Positions 51,865 to 61,304 of a stretch of DNA of 64,000 nt are shown in pieces. The position numbers and the translations under genes were made by a program. The stretch's first letter is position 1, and each line of letters opens with the position of its first letter. The notes below the pieces were generated by a model that was not told the DNA's origin, made no database searches, and worked only from the letters and a program-made list of their open reading frames with translations. Origin of the DNA: Streptomyces sp. AC555_RSS877 (GTDB lineage Bacteria > Actinomycetota > Actinomycetes > Streptomycetales > Streptomycetaceae); NCBI RefSeq assembly GCF_019049245.1, contig NZ_JAGMUK010000030.1:212094-276093 (forward strand), written 5' to 3'.

Positions 51865-52607
51865 CAGCCGGCCTCCCGGTCCGGCACCTCACGGGTGCGG
51901 GCGCTCTCCGGATCGATCACCTCGCGGATCAGCTCCAGCTCGTGGGGCGTCGGTTCACGGGTGTACGGCACCTCGTCCGGCACGGTCAGTTCGAAGCCGG
52001 TGGCCTCCCTGACCTGGTCCACGGTGACGCCCGGGTGCAGCGAGGCCAGCCGCATCGAGTGGTCGGGGGTGGCGAAGTCGAAGACGCCGAGGTCGGAGAC
52101 GACCCGGGGGATGCGGTGGAAGCGGGCCGTTTCCGGATGCTCGGCGGCACGGTCGTACCCCACCCCGCACACCATGTCGACGCGCCCGACGAAGACCCGC
52201 CGGGAGTGCCGGGGGATCCAGTAACTGGTCGGGTTGTTCAGGGTGTTCACCGGTGCTCCCCGCACACCGAGCAGCTGCCGCTTCGGCCTCGCCCAGTCGC
52301 CGATGCAGGAGATGTTCTGGTTGCCGTACCGGTCGATCTGGCTCGCGCCCATCATCACGTGGCGCCGGCCGCCGGTGACCAGAGTGAGGTGCTGGCGGTA
52401 GGGCAGCCAGCCCTCGACGGTGCCGTCCGGGCCGACGAGCAGGGCCTCGCCGTCGGTCAGCAGCAGGTCCGGTGCGAAGGTGCGGCGGGCCAGGCGGGCG
52501 CCGACGGACGGGATCACACCCATGGGGCTCGCCAGGATCTCGCCCGCGTCCCGCCAGGCCTCGGCGCAGGCGATCACGCAGTACTCGGCGCGGCTGACGG
52601 CGCTCAT
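51864..52607 (-). CDS. ipdB: CoA-transferase-fold hydrolase, beta subunit (IpdB-like)
   Basis: 247 aa, family I CoA-transferase beta-type fold. EYCVIACAEAWRDAGEILASPMGVIPSVGARLAR, DLLLTDGEALLV, HVMMGASQIDRYGNQNISCIGDW and CGVGYDRAAEHPETARFHRIPRVVSDLGVFDF are typical. With IpdA it forms the enzyme that opens the last steroid ring (COCHEA-CoA hydrolase) in actinobacteria. 4-bp overlap with ipdA. Confidence 0.85.
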   Translation of the reverse strand: MSAVSRAEYCVIACAEAWRDAGEILASPMGVIPSVGARLARRTFAPDLLLTDGEALLVGPDGTVEGWLPYRQHLTLVTGGRRHVMMGASQIDRYGNQNISCIGDWARPKRQLLGVRGAPVNTLNNPTSYWIPRHSRRVFVGRVDMVCGVGYDRAAEHPETARFHRIPRVVSDLGVFDFATPDHSMRLASLHPGVTVDQVREATGFELTVPDEVPYTREPTPHELELIREVIDPESARTREVPDREAG

Positions 52608-53449
52608 GTCCCCTCCCTGACTTCCCTGACCGCCCTCTGGTAGGCCTGCTCGTCCCCGTCGAGGAACCGCGCCGAGAACTCCGCCCACGGCGTGCCGGCG
52701 TACCGCTTCTGGAACGCCTCGTCCCGGCCGTAGTCGGGGGCGCAGGACGTGAAGTGGGCGCCGTTCGGCGCCTCGACGACCCCCGTGACCGTGTGGCGTT
52801 TGATCAGCAGGGTCTGCGGGGCGGCCTCCTTGGTCAGCTCGGCCGTGTCCACGATCCGCTCGCAGGACAGGTACGCGGTGTCGGCCGCCTCGCAGAACAG
52901 GTCGTCGAAGTACGGGTCCGGGCCGAGGTACTGGCCGTTGCCCAGCCGGTCCGCGCGGTTCATGTGCACGAAGGCCGCGTCCAGGCGCAGCGCGGGCATC
53001 GCCACGAACGTCTCGGAGTCCTCGTACGGCGACGTGACCGTCCGCAGACCGGGGCCGGCCCGCATCACGTCCGAGCCGATGCCCGCCCGCACCGGCAGGA
53101 ACGGCAGGCGGTTGGCGGCCGCGTGCAGCCCCCACATGAACATCGCCTCGTCGACCTCCATCAGTTCGAAGCCGCCACGCTCGCGTGCCGCCCGGTAGTG
53201 CGGTTCCAGGGGGATCGAGTCGAGGGTCACGAAGGCGGTGACGAGCTTGCGGATCCGGCCGACGGCGGCGAGCAGGCCGACGTCCGGGCCGCCGTACGAG
53301 ACGACGGTGAGGTCGCTGATCCGGGTGCGGAGCAGGGCTCGTACCAGTGCCATCGGCTTGCGGCGCGAGCCCCAGCCGCCGATGCCGAGCGTCATCCCGC
53401 TCTCCAGGCGGCCGACGGCCTCCTGGGCCGACATGGTCTTGTCACTCAC
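52604..53449 (-). CDS. ipdA: CoA-transferase-fold hydrolase, alpha subunit (IpdA-like)
   Basis: 281 aa. KTMSAQEAVGRLESGMTLGIGGWGSRRKPMAL is the alpha-subunit opening; YGGPDVGLLAAVGRIRKLV, ELMEVDEAMFMWGLHAAANRLPFLPVRAGIGSDV and FVHMNRADRLGNGQYLGPDPYFDD follow, including the acidic catalytic region. In characterised relatives IpdAB hydrolyses a ring C-C bond rather than moving CoA. GTG start overlaps the echA20 stop (GTGA). Confidence 0.85.
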   Translation of the reverse strand: MSDKTMSAQEAVGRLESGMTLGIGGWGSRRKPMALVRALLRTRISDLTVVSYGGPDVGLLAAVGRIRKLVTAFVTLDSIPLEPHYRAARERGGFELMEVDEAMFMWGLHAAANRLPFLPVRAGIGSDVMRAGPGLRTVTSPYEDSETFVAMPALRLDAAFVHMNRADRLGNGQYLGPDPYFDDLFCEAADTAYLSCERIVDTAELTKEAAPQTLLIKRHTVTGVVEAPNGAHFTSCAPDYGRDEAFQKRYAGTPWAEFSARFLDGDEQAYQRAVREVREGT

Positions 53450-54207
53450 TGGGTGGCCTCCTTGCCGAAGGAGTCGCGGACCCGGTCGGCGACCCCGTCG
53501 AGGTTGGCTTCGAAGGTGAAGCCCTGCTCGAAGCGGTAGCTGCGGTGTACGTCGACGGGGTCGATGCCGTTGATGGCGGCCTTGGCCAGCCGGATGAGCC
53601 GGCCGTCCTTGGCGGCGATCTCGCGGGCCAGGCCGAGGGCGGCTTCGCGCAGTTCCGCGCGCGGGACGACCCGCCACACCGAGCCGTGCGCGTGCAGCTC
53701 GGCCGCGGTCGCGGTGCGCGAGGTGTAGTACAGGGCGCGCATCAGGTGCTGCGGGACCAGGCGGGACAGATGGGTGGCCGCGCCGAGCGCACCGCGGTCC
53801 AGCTCGGGCAGGCCGAAGGCCGCGTCCTCGCTCGCCACGATCGCGTCCGCGTTGCCCACCAGGCCGATCCCGCCGCCCAGACAGAAGCCCTGCACGGCCG
53901 CGACGACGGGCACCTCGCACTCGTACACCGCCGCGAAGGCATCGAAGCAGCCGCGGTTCGCGCCGACCAGCGCCTGCTGCCCCCGCGCCTGAATCTCCTT
54001 GATGTCCACGCCCGCGTTGAACCCCCGCCCCTCGGCGGCCAGCACCACACACCGGACCCCGGTGTCCCGGCCGGCCGCGCGCACGGCGTCGGCCAGCGCG
54101 AACCAGCCGTGCACCGGCAGGGCGTTCACCGGCGGGAAGTCGACCGTGACGACGGCGATGCCGTCTTCTCCGGGCCCCTTTTCCGGGGACGAGGTGGAGA
54201 CACCCAT
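53446..54207 (-). CDS. echA20: Enoyl-CoA hydratase/isomerase family, EchA20-like
   Basis: 253 aa crotonase fold. FPPVNALPVHGWFALADAV, AEGRGFNAGVDIKEIQ (oxyanion hole), AAVQGFCLGGGIGLVGNADAIVAS and FGLPELDRGALGAATHLSRLV with active-site acidic residues. EchA20 in mycobacteria hydrolyses the ring of HIEC-CoA. It is first in the reverse operon and shares a palindrome-bearing promoter with the divergent SDR gene. Confidence 0.84.
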   Translation of the reverse strand: MGVSTSSPEKGPGEDGIAVVTVDFPPVNALPVHGWFALADAVRAAGRDTGVRCVVLAAEGRGFNAGVDIKEIQARGQQALVGANRGCFDAFAAVYECEVPVVAAVQGFCLGGGIGLVGNADAIVASEDAAFGLPELDRGALGAATHLSRLVPQHLMRALYYTSRTATAAELHAHGSVWRVVPRAELREAALGLAREIAAKDGRLIRLAKAAINGIDPVDVHRSYRFEQGFTFEANLDGVADRVRDSFGKEATQ

Positions 54208-54228
54208 GGGCGCATCAGCTACCTTTCC

Positions 54229-54242
54229 ACCAAACGTTTGTT
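54229..54242. promoter_or_regulatory. KstR2-type operator, echA20/SDR divergent promoter
   Basis: ACCAAACGTTTGTT, with perfect core CAAACGTTTG, fits the pattern A-n-CAA-n4-TTG-n-T shared with the site at 47999-48012. Both are followed by a TAGGT stretch on the + strand. Confidence 0.6.
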
Positions 54243-54261
54243 AGGTGGAGGGTAGCGGTGA

Positions 54262-55002
54262 ATGGAGCTGAACGGGAAGGTCGCGGTCGTCACCGGCGGT
54301 ACCCGCGGCGTCGGCGCCGGGATCGCGAGGGCCTTGGTGGAGGCGGGTGCAAAGGTCGTGGTCTGTGCGCGCCGGCCGCCAGAAGTCCCGCTGCCGAAGA
54401 CCGAGTTCGTGCCGCTGGACGTACGGGACAGTGAGTGCGTACGGCGGTTCTTCGCCGAGCTGCCCCGCCTGGACGTCCTGGTCAACAACGCGGGCGGCGC
54501 CCCGTACCGTCCGCTCGCGCGGGCCGAGGCCGAACGGCACCTCCGCGTCCTGGAGTTGAATCTCCTCGCACCGCTGACCGTGTCCCTCGCCGCGTACGAC
54601 CACCTCAAGCGGGCCCAGGGCTCGATCGTGATGATCGGCAGTGTCAGCGGCAGCCGACCCTCACCCGGTACGGCGGCGTACGGAGCGGCCAAGGCCGGCC
54701 TGGAACACCTGGCCCGCTCGATGGCCGCCGAATGGGCGCCGGAGGTCCGCGTCAACACCCTCGTCGTCGGCATGGTCCGCACCGAGCTGTCCCACCTCCA
54801 CTACGGCGGCCCCAACGGCATCGCCGCGGTCGCCCGCACGGTCCCCCTCGGGCGGCTGGCCGAGCCGTCCGACGTCGGCGCCGCCACGGTCTTCCTCGCC
54901 TCGGACGCCGCCGCGTACATCAGCGGGGCCTCGCTGCTCGTCCACGGTGGCGGGGAGCGGCCCGCTTTCCTCGATGCCTCGACCGCCGACAAGGAGACCT
55001 GA
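54262..55002 (+). CDS. SDR oxidoreductase (Rv3549c-like)
   Basis: 246 aa. Cofactor motif TGGTRGVGAGIARAL, NNAGG, catalytic Ser in IGSVSGSRPSPGTAAYGAAKAG (YxxxK) and VNTLVVGMVRTELSHLHYGG. In mycobacteria the corresponding SDR lies next to echA20 in the KstR2 regulon. ATG 54262 has GGAGGG 9 nt upstream. The next SDR gene begins one base after its stop codon. Confidence 0.78.
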   Translation: MELNGKVAVVTGGTRGVGAGIARALVEAGAKVVVCARRPPEVPLPKTEFVPLDVRDSECVRRFFAELPRLDVLVNNAGGAPYRPLARAEAERHLRVLELNLLAPLTVSLAAYDHLKRAQGSIVMIGSVSGSRPSPGTAAYGAAKAGLEHLARSMAAEWAPEVRVNTLVVGMVRTELSHLHYGGPNGIAAVARTVPLGRLAEPSDVGAATVFLASDAAAYISGASLLVHGGGERPAFLDASTADKET

Positions 55003-55003
55003 G

Positions 55004-55915
55004 ATGAGTGCACCGCCGCTGTGCGAGGGACGCGTCGTGATCGTCACAGGGGCAGGCCGCGGGCTCGGCCGCGCGCACGCCCTCGCGTACGCCGCCGAGG
55101 GCGCCCGGGTCGTCGTCAACGACCTCGGCGTCGGCCTGGACGGCACACCGGGCCCCGACAGCCCGGCCCGACGGGTCGCCGACGAGATCCGGGCGGCCGG
55201 CGGCGACGCGGTGGCCCACGGCGGCGACATCGCCACGACCGAGGGCGCCGCGTCGCTCGTACGCACCGCCCTGGAGACGTACGGCCGCCTCGACACCCTC
55301 GTCAACAACGCCGGTTTCCTGCGCGACCGCATGCTGGTCAACCTCGACGAGGACGACTGGGACGCGGTCGTCCGCGTCCATCTGAAGGGCCACTTCCTGC
55401 CGCTCAGGCACGCGGCGGCGCACTGGCGCGCGGAGGCGAAGGCGGGGCGGACGCCGGCGGCACGGGTCGTCAACACCAGTAGCGGGGCGGGCCTGTCGGG
55501 TTCGGTCGGGCAGGGGAACTACAGCGCCGCGAAGGCCGGGATCGTCGGGCTGACGCTGGTCGCGGCGGCGGAGCTGGGGCGCTACGGCGTGCAGGTCAAC
55601 GCGATCGCCCCGGCCGCCCGGACCCGGATGACCGAGGAGACCTTCGCGCGGACGATGGCCGCGCCCACGGACGGCTTCGACGCGATGGCCCCCGAGAACG
55701 TGTCGCCGCTGGTGGTGTGGCTCGGCTCGAGCGCGAGCGCGGGCGTCACCGGGCGGGTCTTCGAGGCCGAGGGCGGCCGGATCACCGTCATGGAGGGCTG
55801 GCGACCGGGCCCGAGCACCGACGGGGGGGCGCGGTGGTCGCCGGCGGAGGCGGGGGACGCGACGCGGAAGCTGCTGGCGGATGCGGAGGTTCCGAGGGCC
55901 GTGTACGGGGCGTGA
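55004..55915 (+). CDS. SDR oxidoreductase (Rv3548c-like)
   Basis: 303 aa. GRVVIVTGAGRGLGRAHALAYAAEGARVVVNDLGVG is the multifunctional-enzyme-type SDR opening; NNAGFLRDRMLVNLDEDDWDAV, NTSSGAGLSGSVGQGNYSAAKAG (YxxxK) and NAIAPAARTRMTEETF follow. It resembles hydroxyacyl-CoA dehydrogenases of beta-oxidation, which would suit side-chain or ring fragment oxidation. Nearly contiguous with the previous SDR gene. Confidence 0.8.
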   Translation: MSAPPLCEGRVVIVTGAGRGLGRAHALAYAAEGARVVVNDLGVGLDGTPGPDSPARRVADEIRAAGGDAVAHGGDIATTEGAASLVRTALETYGRLDTLVNNAGFLRDRMLVNLDEDDWDAVVRVHLKGHFLPLRHAAAHWRAEAKAGRTPAARVVNTSSGAGLSGSVGQGNYSAAKAGIVGLTLVAAAELGRYGVQVNAIAPAARTRMTEETFARTMAAPTDGFDAMAPENVSPLVVWLGSSASAGVTGRVFEAEGGRITVMEGWRPGPSTDGGARWSPAEAGDATRKLLADAEVPRAVYGA

Positions 55916-55948
55916 CAGGCGGCCGACGCACGGGGCCGGGCAAGATCG

Positions 55949-56641
55949 TCAGCCGCCCCCCGCCGGATCCCCCGGCGCGACCAGCCCCGTCTCGTACGCG
56001 AGGACCACCGCCTGGACGCGGTCGCGGAGGTCCAGTTTCGACAGGATGCGGCCGATGTGGGTCTTGACCGTGGTGGGGCTGAGGAACAGCCGGCCCGCGA
56101 GTTCGGCGTTGCTCAGGCCCGTCGCGAGGAGCCGCAGCACCTCCAGTTCGCGGGGGGTGAGGCCGGACAGGTCGCGGGGGAGGGCGGCCGGCCGGGCCTC
56201 CTCGCGGTGGGCGAAGCGCTCGATCAGGCGACGCGTGATGGCCGGCGCGAGCAGGGCGTCGCCGGACTGCACGAGGCGTACGGCGGCCACCAGGTGTTCG
56301 GGGGTGACGTCCTTGAGCAGGAAGCCGCTGGCCCCGGCGGTGAGCGCGGCGTAGACGTAGTGGTCGAGGTCATAGGTGGTCAGGATGATGACGCGCGGGC
56401 CGTCCGGGTCACTGTCGGCGAGGATCCTTCGGGTGGCCTCGATGCCGTCCATGCGGGGCATCCGGACGTCCATGAGGACCACGTCGGGCCGGGTGCGCCG
56501 GACCGCGGCGACCGCCTCCGCCCCGTCGGCCGCCTCGGCCGTCACCTCGATGCCGTCCGCGGCCAGGATCATCCCGAAGCCGGTCCGTACGAGGGCCTGG
56601 TCGTCGGCGATGACCGCGCGCAGCGCCGGCGGCCGGTTCAC
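55949..56641 (-). CDS. NarL/LuxR-family response regulator
   Basis: 230 aa. Receiver domain with acidic pocket IADDQ and phospho-acceptor D58 in VVLMDVRMPRMDG; Thr and Lys switch residues in ILTTYD and GFLLKD. C-terminal LuxR HTH LTPRELEVLRLLATGLSNAELAGRLFLSPTTVKTHI. Its GTG start overlaps the kinase stop by 4 bp, so kinase and regulator are co-translated. It may control the ABC exporter encoded divergently. Confidence 0.93.
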   Translation of the reverse strand: MNRPPALRAVIADDQALVRTGFGMILAADGIEVTAEAADGAEAVAAVRRTRPDVVLMDVRMPRMDGIEATRRILADSDPDGPRVIILTTYDLDHYVYAALTAGASGFLLKDVTPEHLVAAVRLVQSGDALLAPAITRRLIERFAHREEARPAALPRDLSGLTPRELEVLRLLATGLSNAELAGRLFLSPTTVKTHIGRILSKLDLRDRVQAVVLAYETGLVAPGDPAGGG

Positions 56642-57945
56642 GCCGCCCGCCAGGGGATACGGGCCCTGATCCGGTAGCCGCCGGCGAGGGTGGGACCCGC
56701 CGTCAGCTCACCGCCGTAGACCGCGAGGCGTTCGCGCAGCCCGATCAGACCGCGGCCGTTGCCGTTGCCGTCCGCGGGCGAGGAGTCGCGGACGGCACCG
56801 GTGTCGGTGACCTCGATCTCCAGACAGTCGCCCGTGTAGCCGATCGTCACGCCGGCGTCGGCGCCGGGCGCGTGCTTGATCGTGTTGGTCAGCGCCTCCT
56901 GCACCACGCGGTACGCCGTCAGATCCGCCCCGGCCGGCAGCGGCTCGGGCGGCAGCGACACGGCGACGCCCACCGGGGTCCCGGCGGCCCGCACCCTTTC
57001 GATCAGCGCGTCGAGCTGTCCGAGGCCCGGCTGCGGCTCCAGACCGTCGGCGGGACTGTCGGCGCCGCCGAGGTCCGGGGCCGCCAACAGGCCCATCACA
57101 TGGCGCAGTTCGGCCATCGCGGCCCGGCCTCCGGCCTCCACCGCCAGCAAGGCCTCCTTCGACCGCTCCGGTGCCGCGTCCATCACCTTGCGGGCCGCCC
57201 CCGCCTGGATGACCATCACGCTCACATTGTGGGTCACGACGTCGTGCAACTCGGCGGCGATCCGACCCCGTTCCTCCTCGACCGCCCGGCGCATGTCCTC
57301 CTCCTGCGCCCGCTGCAACTCCGCGAACCGGTCCCGGCCGGCCGCCAGGCGCCGCTGCCAGAACCGGACCGTCCCCGCCACCACCCCGGCGGCCAGCAGC
57401 ACCACCACGGGACTCGACCACCCCGGCAGGATCGGATCCGTCTGCCGGAACGCCAGGCCGGCCGGCACGGCGGCGACGACCAGACAGGCCGGCGCCAGTG
57501 TCCGGTACCGACTGTGCTTCACCGCGCTGTAGGCGCCGATGACACAGGTCAGCACGGTGATCCAGGTGGCACGGTCCCCGATGCCCAGCGCCGCGGCCAG
57601 CACCACCGCGAACGCGCCCAGCGGATACCGGCGCCGGGCCGCGAGCGGCAGCGCCGACAGCAGCACCAGGGGCCAGGGCGGCCCCGAGATCGCGTCCTCC
57701 ACGATCAGCGCACCCGGCGCCGGAGGCCGGGGCGGGACGGGCACCCCGTACGCGTCCCTCGGCACGACGAACGCCGGCCCGTCACCGGGATACCGCGCCG
57801 CCACCACCAGCGCCACCACGGTCAGGACGACCGCCAGCACCACATCGGCGCTCATCGCCCGCCGTGACAGCGGCCCGCCCTTCGCCTCCGGCCGCAGCAC
57901 GTCCCGCAGTTGCCGACGCCACCCGAGCCGCTCCTCCGTCTCCAT
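56638..57945 (-). CDS. Sensor histidine kinase (HisKA_3)
   Basis: 435 aa. Four to six hydrophobic N-terminal segments from ~32 to 195 surround short loops, one external stretch having VPPRPPAPGALIVEDAISGPP. The phospho-acceptor is about H234 in AELHDVVTHNVSVMVIQAG; the ATPase has ALTNTIKHAPGA, TGAVRDSSPADGNGNGRGLIGLRERL. ATG 57945 follows a CACAAT -10 by 6 nt (leaderless). The signal is unknown. Confidence 0.92.
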   Translation of the reverse strand: METEERLGWRRQLRDVLRPEAKGGPLSRRAMSADVVLAVVLTVVALVVAARYPGDGPAFVVPRDAYGVPVPPRPPAPGALIVEDAISGPPWPLVLLSALPLAARRRYPLGAFAVVLAAALGIGDRATWITVLTCVIGAYSAVKHSRYRTLAPACLVVAAVPAGLAFRQTDPILPGWSSPVVVLLAAGVVAGTVRFWQRRLAAGRDRFAELQRAQEEDMRRAVEEERGRIAAELHDVVTHNVSVMVIQAGAARKVMDAAPERSKEALLAVEAGGRAAMAELRHVMGLLAAPDLGGADSPADGLEPQPGLGQLDALIERVRAAGTPVGVAVSLPPEPLPAGADLTAYRVVQEALTNTIKHAPGADAGVTIGYTGDCLEIEVTDTGAVRDSSPADGNGNGRGLIGLRERLAVYGGELTAGPTLAGGYRIRARIPWRAA

Positions 57946-57951
57946 CGGCTC

Positions 57952-57957
57952 ATTGTG
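57952..57957 (-). promoter_or_regulatory. -10 box of the leaderless kinase gene
   Basis: On the reverse strand CACAAT ends 6 nt before the ATG at 57945. Confidence 0.5.
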
Positions 57958-58168
57958 TGGCCGACGCGCCCCGGCCGCGTCCGCCTGGACGACCAGACCG
58001 GCCAACAGGCCGCCCGGCAGGCGTACTTCGCAGGGATGACCCCGCGGCCGGGTCCTCCGCGGGGAGGGCCGCAAGTCGGTGCCGCGGCCGACGCGCCCGA
58101 CCAGGCCCCGCCCCTAGGTTCACCGGGACCCGACCGGGCACGAGCGACCGTAAGGACGGACGACTCCC

Positions 58169-58897
58169 ATGACCTCCCTGGCCCCGACGACTCCCCTGGC
58201 CCAAACGACTCACGCGATCGAACTGGCGGGCGTGGCCAAGCGCTACGACAGCGCCCCAGCGCCCGCCCTCGGACCGCTCGACCTCGCCGTCGCGCAGGGC
58301 GAGGCCCTTGCCATCACAGGCCCCTCCGGCAGCGGCAAGTCCACGCTGCTGAACCTCGTCGCCGGCCTCGACCGGCCCACCGAGGGCACGGTGACCGTCG
58401 CCGGGCAGCGCATCGACCGGCTGAGCGAGCACGCACTGGCCCGGTTCCGCCGTGAACGGATCGGCATGGTCTTCCAGTTCTTCAACCTGCTCGACGACCT
58501 CACCGTCGCCGACAACATCCAGCTCCCCGCCCAGCTGACCGGCACCGCGCGCCGCCGGACAGCGGCCCGCGCCGGCGAGCTCATGGAGGTGCTCGGCATC
58601 CAGAAGCACGCCCGCGCCTACCCGGGACGGCTCTCCGGCGGCGAACGCCAGCGGGTCGCCGTCGCCCGCGCCCTGGTCAACCGGCCCGCTCTGCTGCTCG
58701 CCGACGAGCCGACCGGAGCCCTCGACACCGCCTCCGGGCAGGACGTACGGGAGCTGCTGGTCGATCTGCACCGCGGCGGGCAGACCATCGTGCTGGTCAC
58801 CCACGACCTCGCGCTGGCCCAGGCCTGCGCGAGCCGCACGATCCACCTGGTGGACGGTCATCTCGCCCTCGACACCACGGTGGAGGCCGTCCGATGA
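58169..58897 (+). CDS. MacB/LolD-type ABC transporter ATPase
   Basis: 242 aa. Walker A GPSGSGKST at 51-59, Q-loop VFQFFNLLDDLTVADNI, signature LSGGERQRVAVARAL, Walker B LLLADEPTGALD and switch His VLVTHD are intact. With the FtsX-like permease downstream it forms a mechanotransmission-type exporter or lipoprotein/peptide-resistance system. AAGGACGG precedes the ATG. Such exporters in Gram-positives often sit beside two-component genes that sense antibiotics; the divergent kinase/regulator pair fits that. Confidence 0.92.
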   Translation: MTSLAPTTPLAQTTHAIELAGVAKRYDSAPAPALGPLDLAVAQGEALAITGPSGSGKSTLLNLVAGLDRPTEGTVTVAGQRIDRLSEHALARFRRERIGMVFQFFNLLDDLTVADNIQLPAQLTGTARRRTAARAGELMEVLGIQKHARAYPGRLSGGERQRVAVARALVNRPALLLADEPTGALDTASGQDVRELLVDLHRGGQTIVLVTHDLALAQACASRTIHLVDGHLALDTTVEAVR

Positions 58898-61275
58898 GCG
58901 GCTTCGGTGGCGGGGCGCTCGCCCGGGTCGTCCGCTCCGGGGTGGGCCGACGGCGGGTGCAGACCGTGGTGATCGCCGTGGCCGTGATGATGGCCGTGGC
59001 CTCGGCCGTGGTCGCCGGATCACTGATGGTCGCCGCGGACGCGCCCTTCGACAAAGCCTTCGCCCGGCAGAACGGTGCCCACCTCACCGCGCAGTACGAC
59101 CCTGCGAGGACGAGCACGGCACAGCTCGACGCCACCGGCCGCCTGGACGGCGTCACGGCGAGCGCGGGACCGTACCCCGTCACGACGATCCGCGCGGTCG
59201 ACGAACACGGCGGCCACCTGCAACCACCCCTCACCCTGGCCGGACGGTCCGCCCCGCACGCCGACGTGGACGACCTGGACCTGTCCTTGGGCCGCTGGGC
59301 GACGCAGCCGGGCGAGATCGTGCTCACCTCTCAGTTCGCCGGCCCCGCCTTCGAACTCGGCACCACACTGCGGACTTCGGACGCCGCCGACGCACCCACC
59401 CTGACCGTCGTCGGCATCGCCGTCTCCGCCGCCCGGACCGCGGACGCCTGGGCAACCCCCGCCCAGGTCACGGCACTCGCCTCGAAGGACACCCCGGTCA
59501 CCAGCCAGATGCTCTACCGCTTCGACTCCGCGGACACCAGCGGCCAGATCACCGCCGCCCGCAAACAGCTCACCGCCGCCGTACCGGAAGGAGCACTCCT
59601 CGGCACCCAGTCCTACCTGGACACCAAGCGCGCCGCCGACGCGGGCGCGGCGCCCACCATCCCCTTCCTCATCGCGTTCGGCGTGCTCGGCATCGCGATG
59701 TCGCTGATCATCGTCGGCAGTGTGGTCAGCGGCGCGGTCGGCACCAGCCTGCGCAGGATCGGCATCCTCAAGGCCATCGGCTTCACCCCGCGCGAGGTCG
59801 TGCGGGCCTACGTCGCCCAGGCACTCATCCCGGCGGGCGCCGGCATCGCCCTGGGAGTCGTCCTCGGAAACCTCCTGGCCGTACCGCTGCTCGACGACAC
59901 CGGGCAGGTGTACGGCACCCCCTCGCTCACGGTGGCCTGGTGGGTGGACGTCGTCGTACCGGCCGCCGCGCTGCTGGTCGTCGGCATCGCGGCACTGATC
60001 CCGGCGCTGCGGGCCGGGCGGCTGCGCACGGTCGAGGCCATCGCGGTCGGCCGCGCCCCCCGCACCGGACGCGGCCAGTGGGCGCACCGGGCGGCGGGCC
60101 GGCTGCCGCTGCCCCGCGCGGTCACCTACGGCCTCGCCGCACCCTTCGCCCACCCGGTCCGCACCGCCGCCATGCTGCTCGCGGTGGCCTTCGGCACGGT
60201 CGCGGCGACCTTCGCGGTGGGCCTGACCTCGTCCCTGAACGCGGTCGGCGAGGCACAGGATCCCGAGAACCGCGCGGCGGTCACCGTCTTCACCGGCGCC
60301 GCCGGACCGACCACCCCCCGCGGACCCGCCCCCGCGGCGGGCACCGGCGAACCCCCGGCCGCCGCCGACCCGGCACGCGTGCGTGCCGCCATCGAGGCGC
60401 AGCCCGGCACGGCCTCGTACTACGCCAAGACCCAGGCGGACGTCACCGTCGGCGGGGTCTCCGGCATCGTCCGGGCCAGCCTCTACCAGGGCGACTCCCG
60501 CTCCGGCGCCTACGACATGATCTCCGGCCACTGGATCACCGGCCGGGGGCAGGTCGTCGTGCCCTCGGGCTTCCTGGAGAAGACCGGCACCGAGATCGGC
60601 GACACCGTACGGGTCACCCACCAGGGACGCGCCCAGACCCTGCGCATCGTCGGCGAGGCCTTCGACACCTCCGACGACAACCTGGAGGTCCACGCGAACC
60701 TCGCCGACTTCCCGGCGGCCGAACCCGGCGTGTTCCTCGTCGACGTGGAGCCGGACGTCTCCGCCGCCGCGTACGCCCGGGACCTCGCGGCGACGGTCCG
60801 GCCCCTGGGCGCCGACGCCAGCGCCAACTCCCCCTCGGGGCAGGACAACATGGTCCTCATCCTGAACGCGATGGCCGCGCTGCTCACGCTCATGCTGGTC
60901 TCCGTCGCCGGACTCGGCGTGCTCAACTCCGTCGTCCTCGACACCCGCGAACGCGTCCACGACCTGGGCGTGTGCAAGGCCCTCGGCATGTCGCCCCGCC
61001 AGACCGTGGGCCTCGTCCTCGCCTCGGTGGCCGGGATCGGCGTACTCGGCGGACTGCTCGGCGTACCGGCCGGATTCGCCCTGCACGGCTACGTACTGCC
61101 GGTCATGGGGCACGCGGCCGGCACCGACCTGCCACCGTCGGTCCTCGACGTGTACGACACCCCGCGGCTGGTGCTGCTCGGGCTGGCCGGTGTCACCATC
61201 GCCCTGCTGGGCGCGCTGCTCCCGGCGGGCTGGGCGGCCAGGACCCGTACGGCGACGGCTCTGCGTACCGAGTAG
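58894..61275 (+). CDS. FtsX-family ABC transporter permease
   Basis: 793 aa with the duplicated FtsX architecture: a first helix VVIAVAVMMAVASAVVAGS, an external domain (~45-255), three helices (LIAFGVLGIAMSLIIVGSVVSG and on), a middle helix at ~425, a second external domain (~450-650) and three final helices (NAMAALLTLMLVSVAGLGVL; GIGVLGGLLGVPAGF; LVLLGLAGVTIALLGALL). RRIGILKAIGFTPREV and HDLGVCKALGMSPRQT are the coupling segments. ATGA overlap with the ATPase gene. A MITE begins 29 bp after its stop. Confidence 0.92.
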   Translation: MSGFGGGALARVVRSGVGRRRVQTVVIAVAVMMAVASAVVAGSLMVAADAPFDKAFARQNGAHLTAQYDPARTSTAQLDATGRLDGVTASAGPYPVTTIRAVDEHGGHLQPPLTLAGRSAPHADVDDLDLSLGRWATQPGEIVLTSQFAGPAFELGTTLRTSDAADAPTLTVVGIAVSAARTADAWATPAQVTALASKDTPVTSQMLYRFDSADTSGQITAARKQLTAAVPEGALLGTQSYLDTKRAADAGAAPTIPFLIAFGVLGIAMSLIIVGSVVSGAVGTSLRRIGILKAIGFTPREVVRAYVAQALIPAGAGIALGVVLGNLLAVPLLDDTGQVYGTPSLTVAWWVDVVVPAAALLVVGIAALIPALRAGRLRTVEAIAVGRAPRTGRGQWAHRAAGRLPLPRAVTYGLAAPFAHPVRTAAMLLAVAFGTVAATFAVGLTSSLNAVGEAQDPENRAAVTVFTGAAGPTTPRGPAPAAGTGEPPAAADPARVRAAIEAQPGTASYYAKTQADVTVGGVSGIVRASLYQGDSRSGAYDMISGHWITGRGQVVVPSGFLEKTGTEIGDTVRVTHQGRAQTLRIVGEAFDTSDDNLEVHANLADFPAAEPGVFLVDVEPDVSAAAYARDLAATVRPLGADASANSPSGQDNMVLILNAMAALLTLMLVSVAGLGVLNSVVLDTRERVHDLGVCKALGMSPRQTVGLVLASVAGIGVLGGLLGVPAGFALHGYVLPVMGHAAGTDLPPSVLDVYDTPRLVLLGLAGVTIALLGALLPAGWAARTRTATALRTE

Positions 61276-61304
61276 GAGAACCGTTCCCCGGCGCACCGGC
61301 CCGG

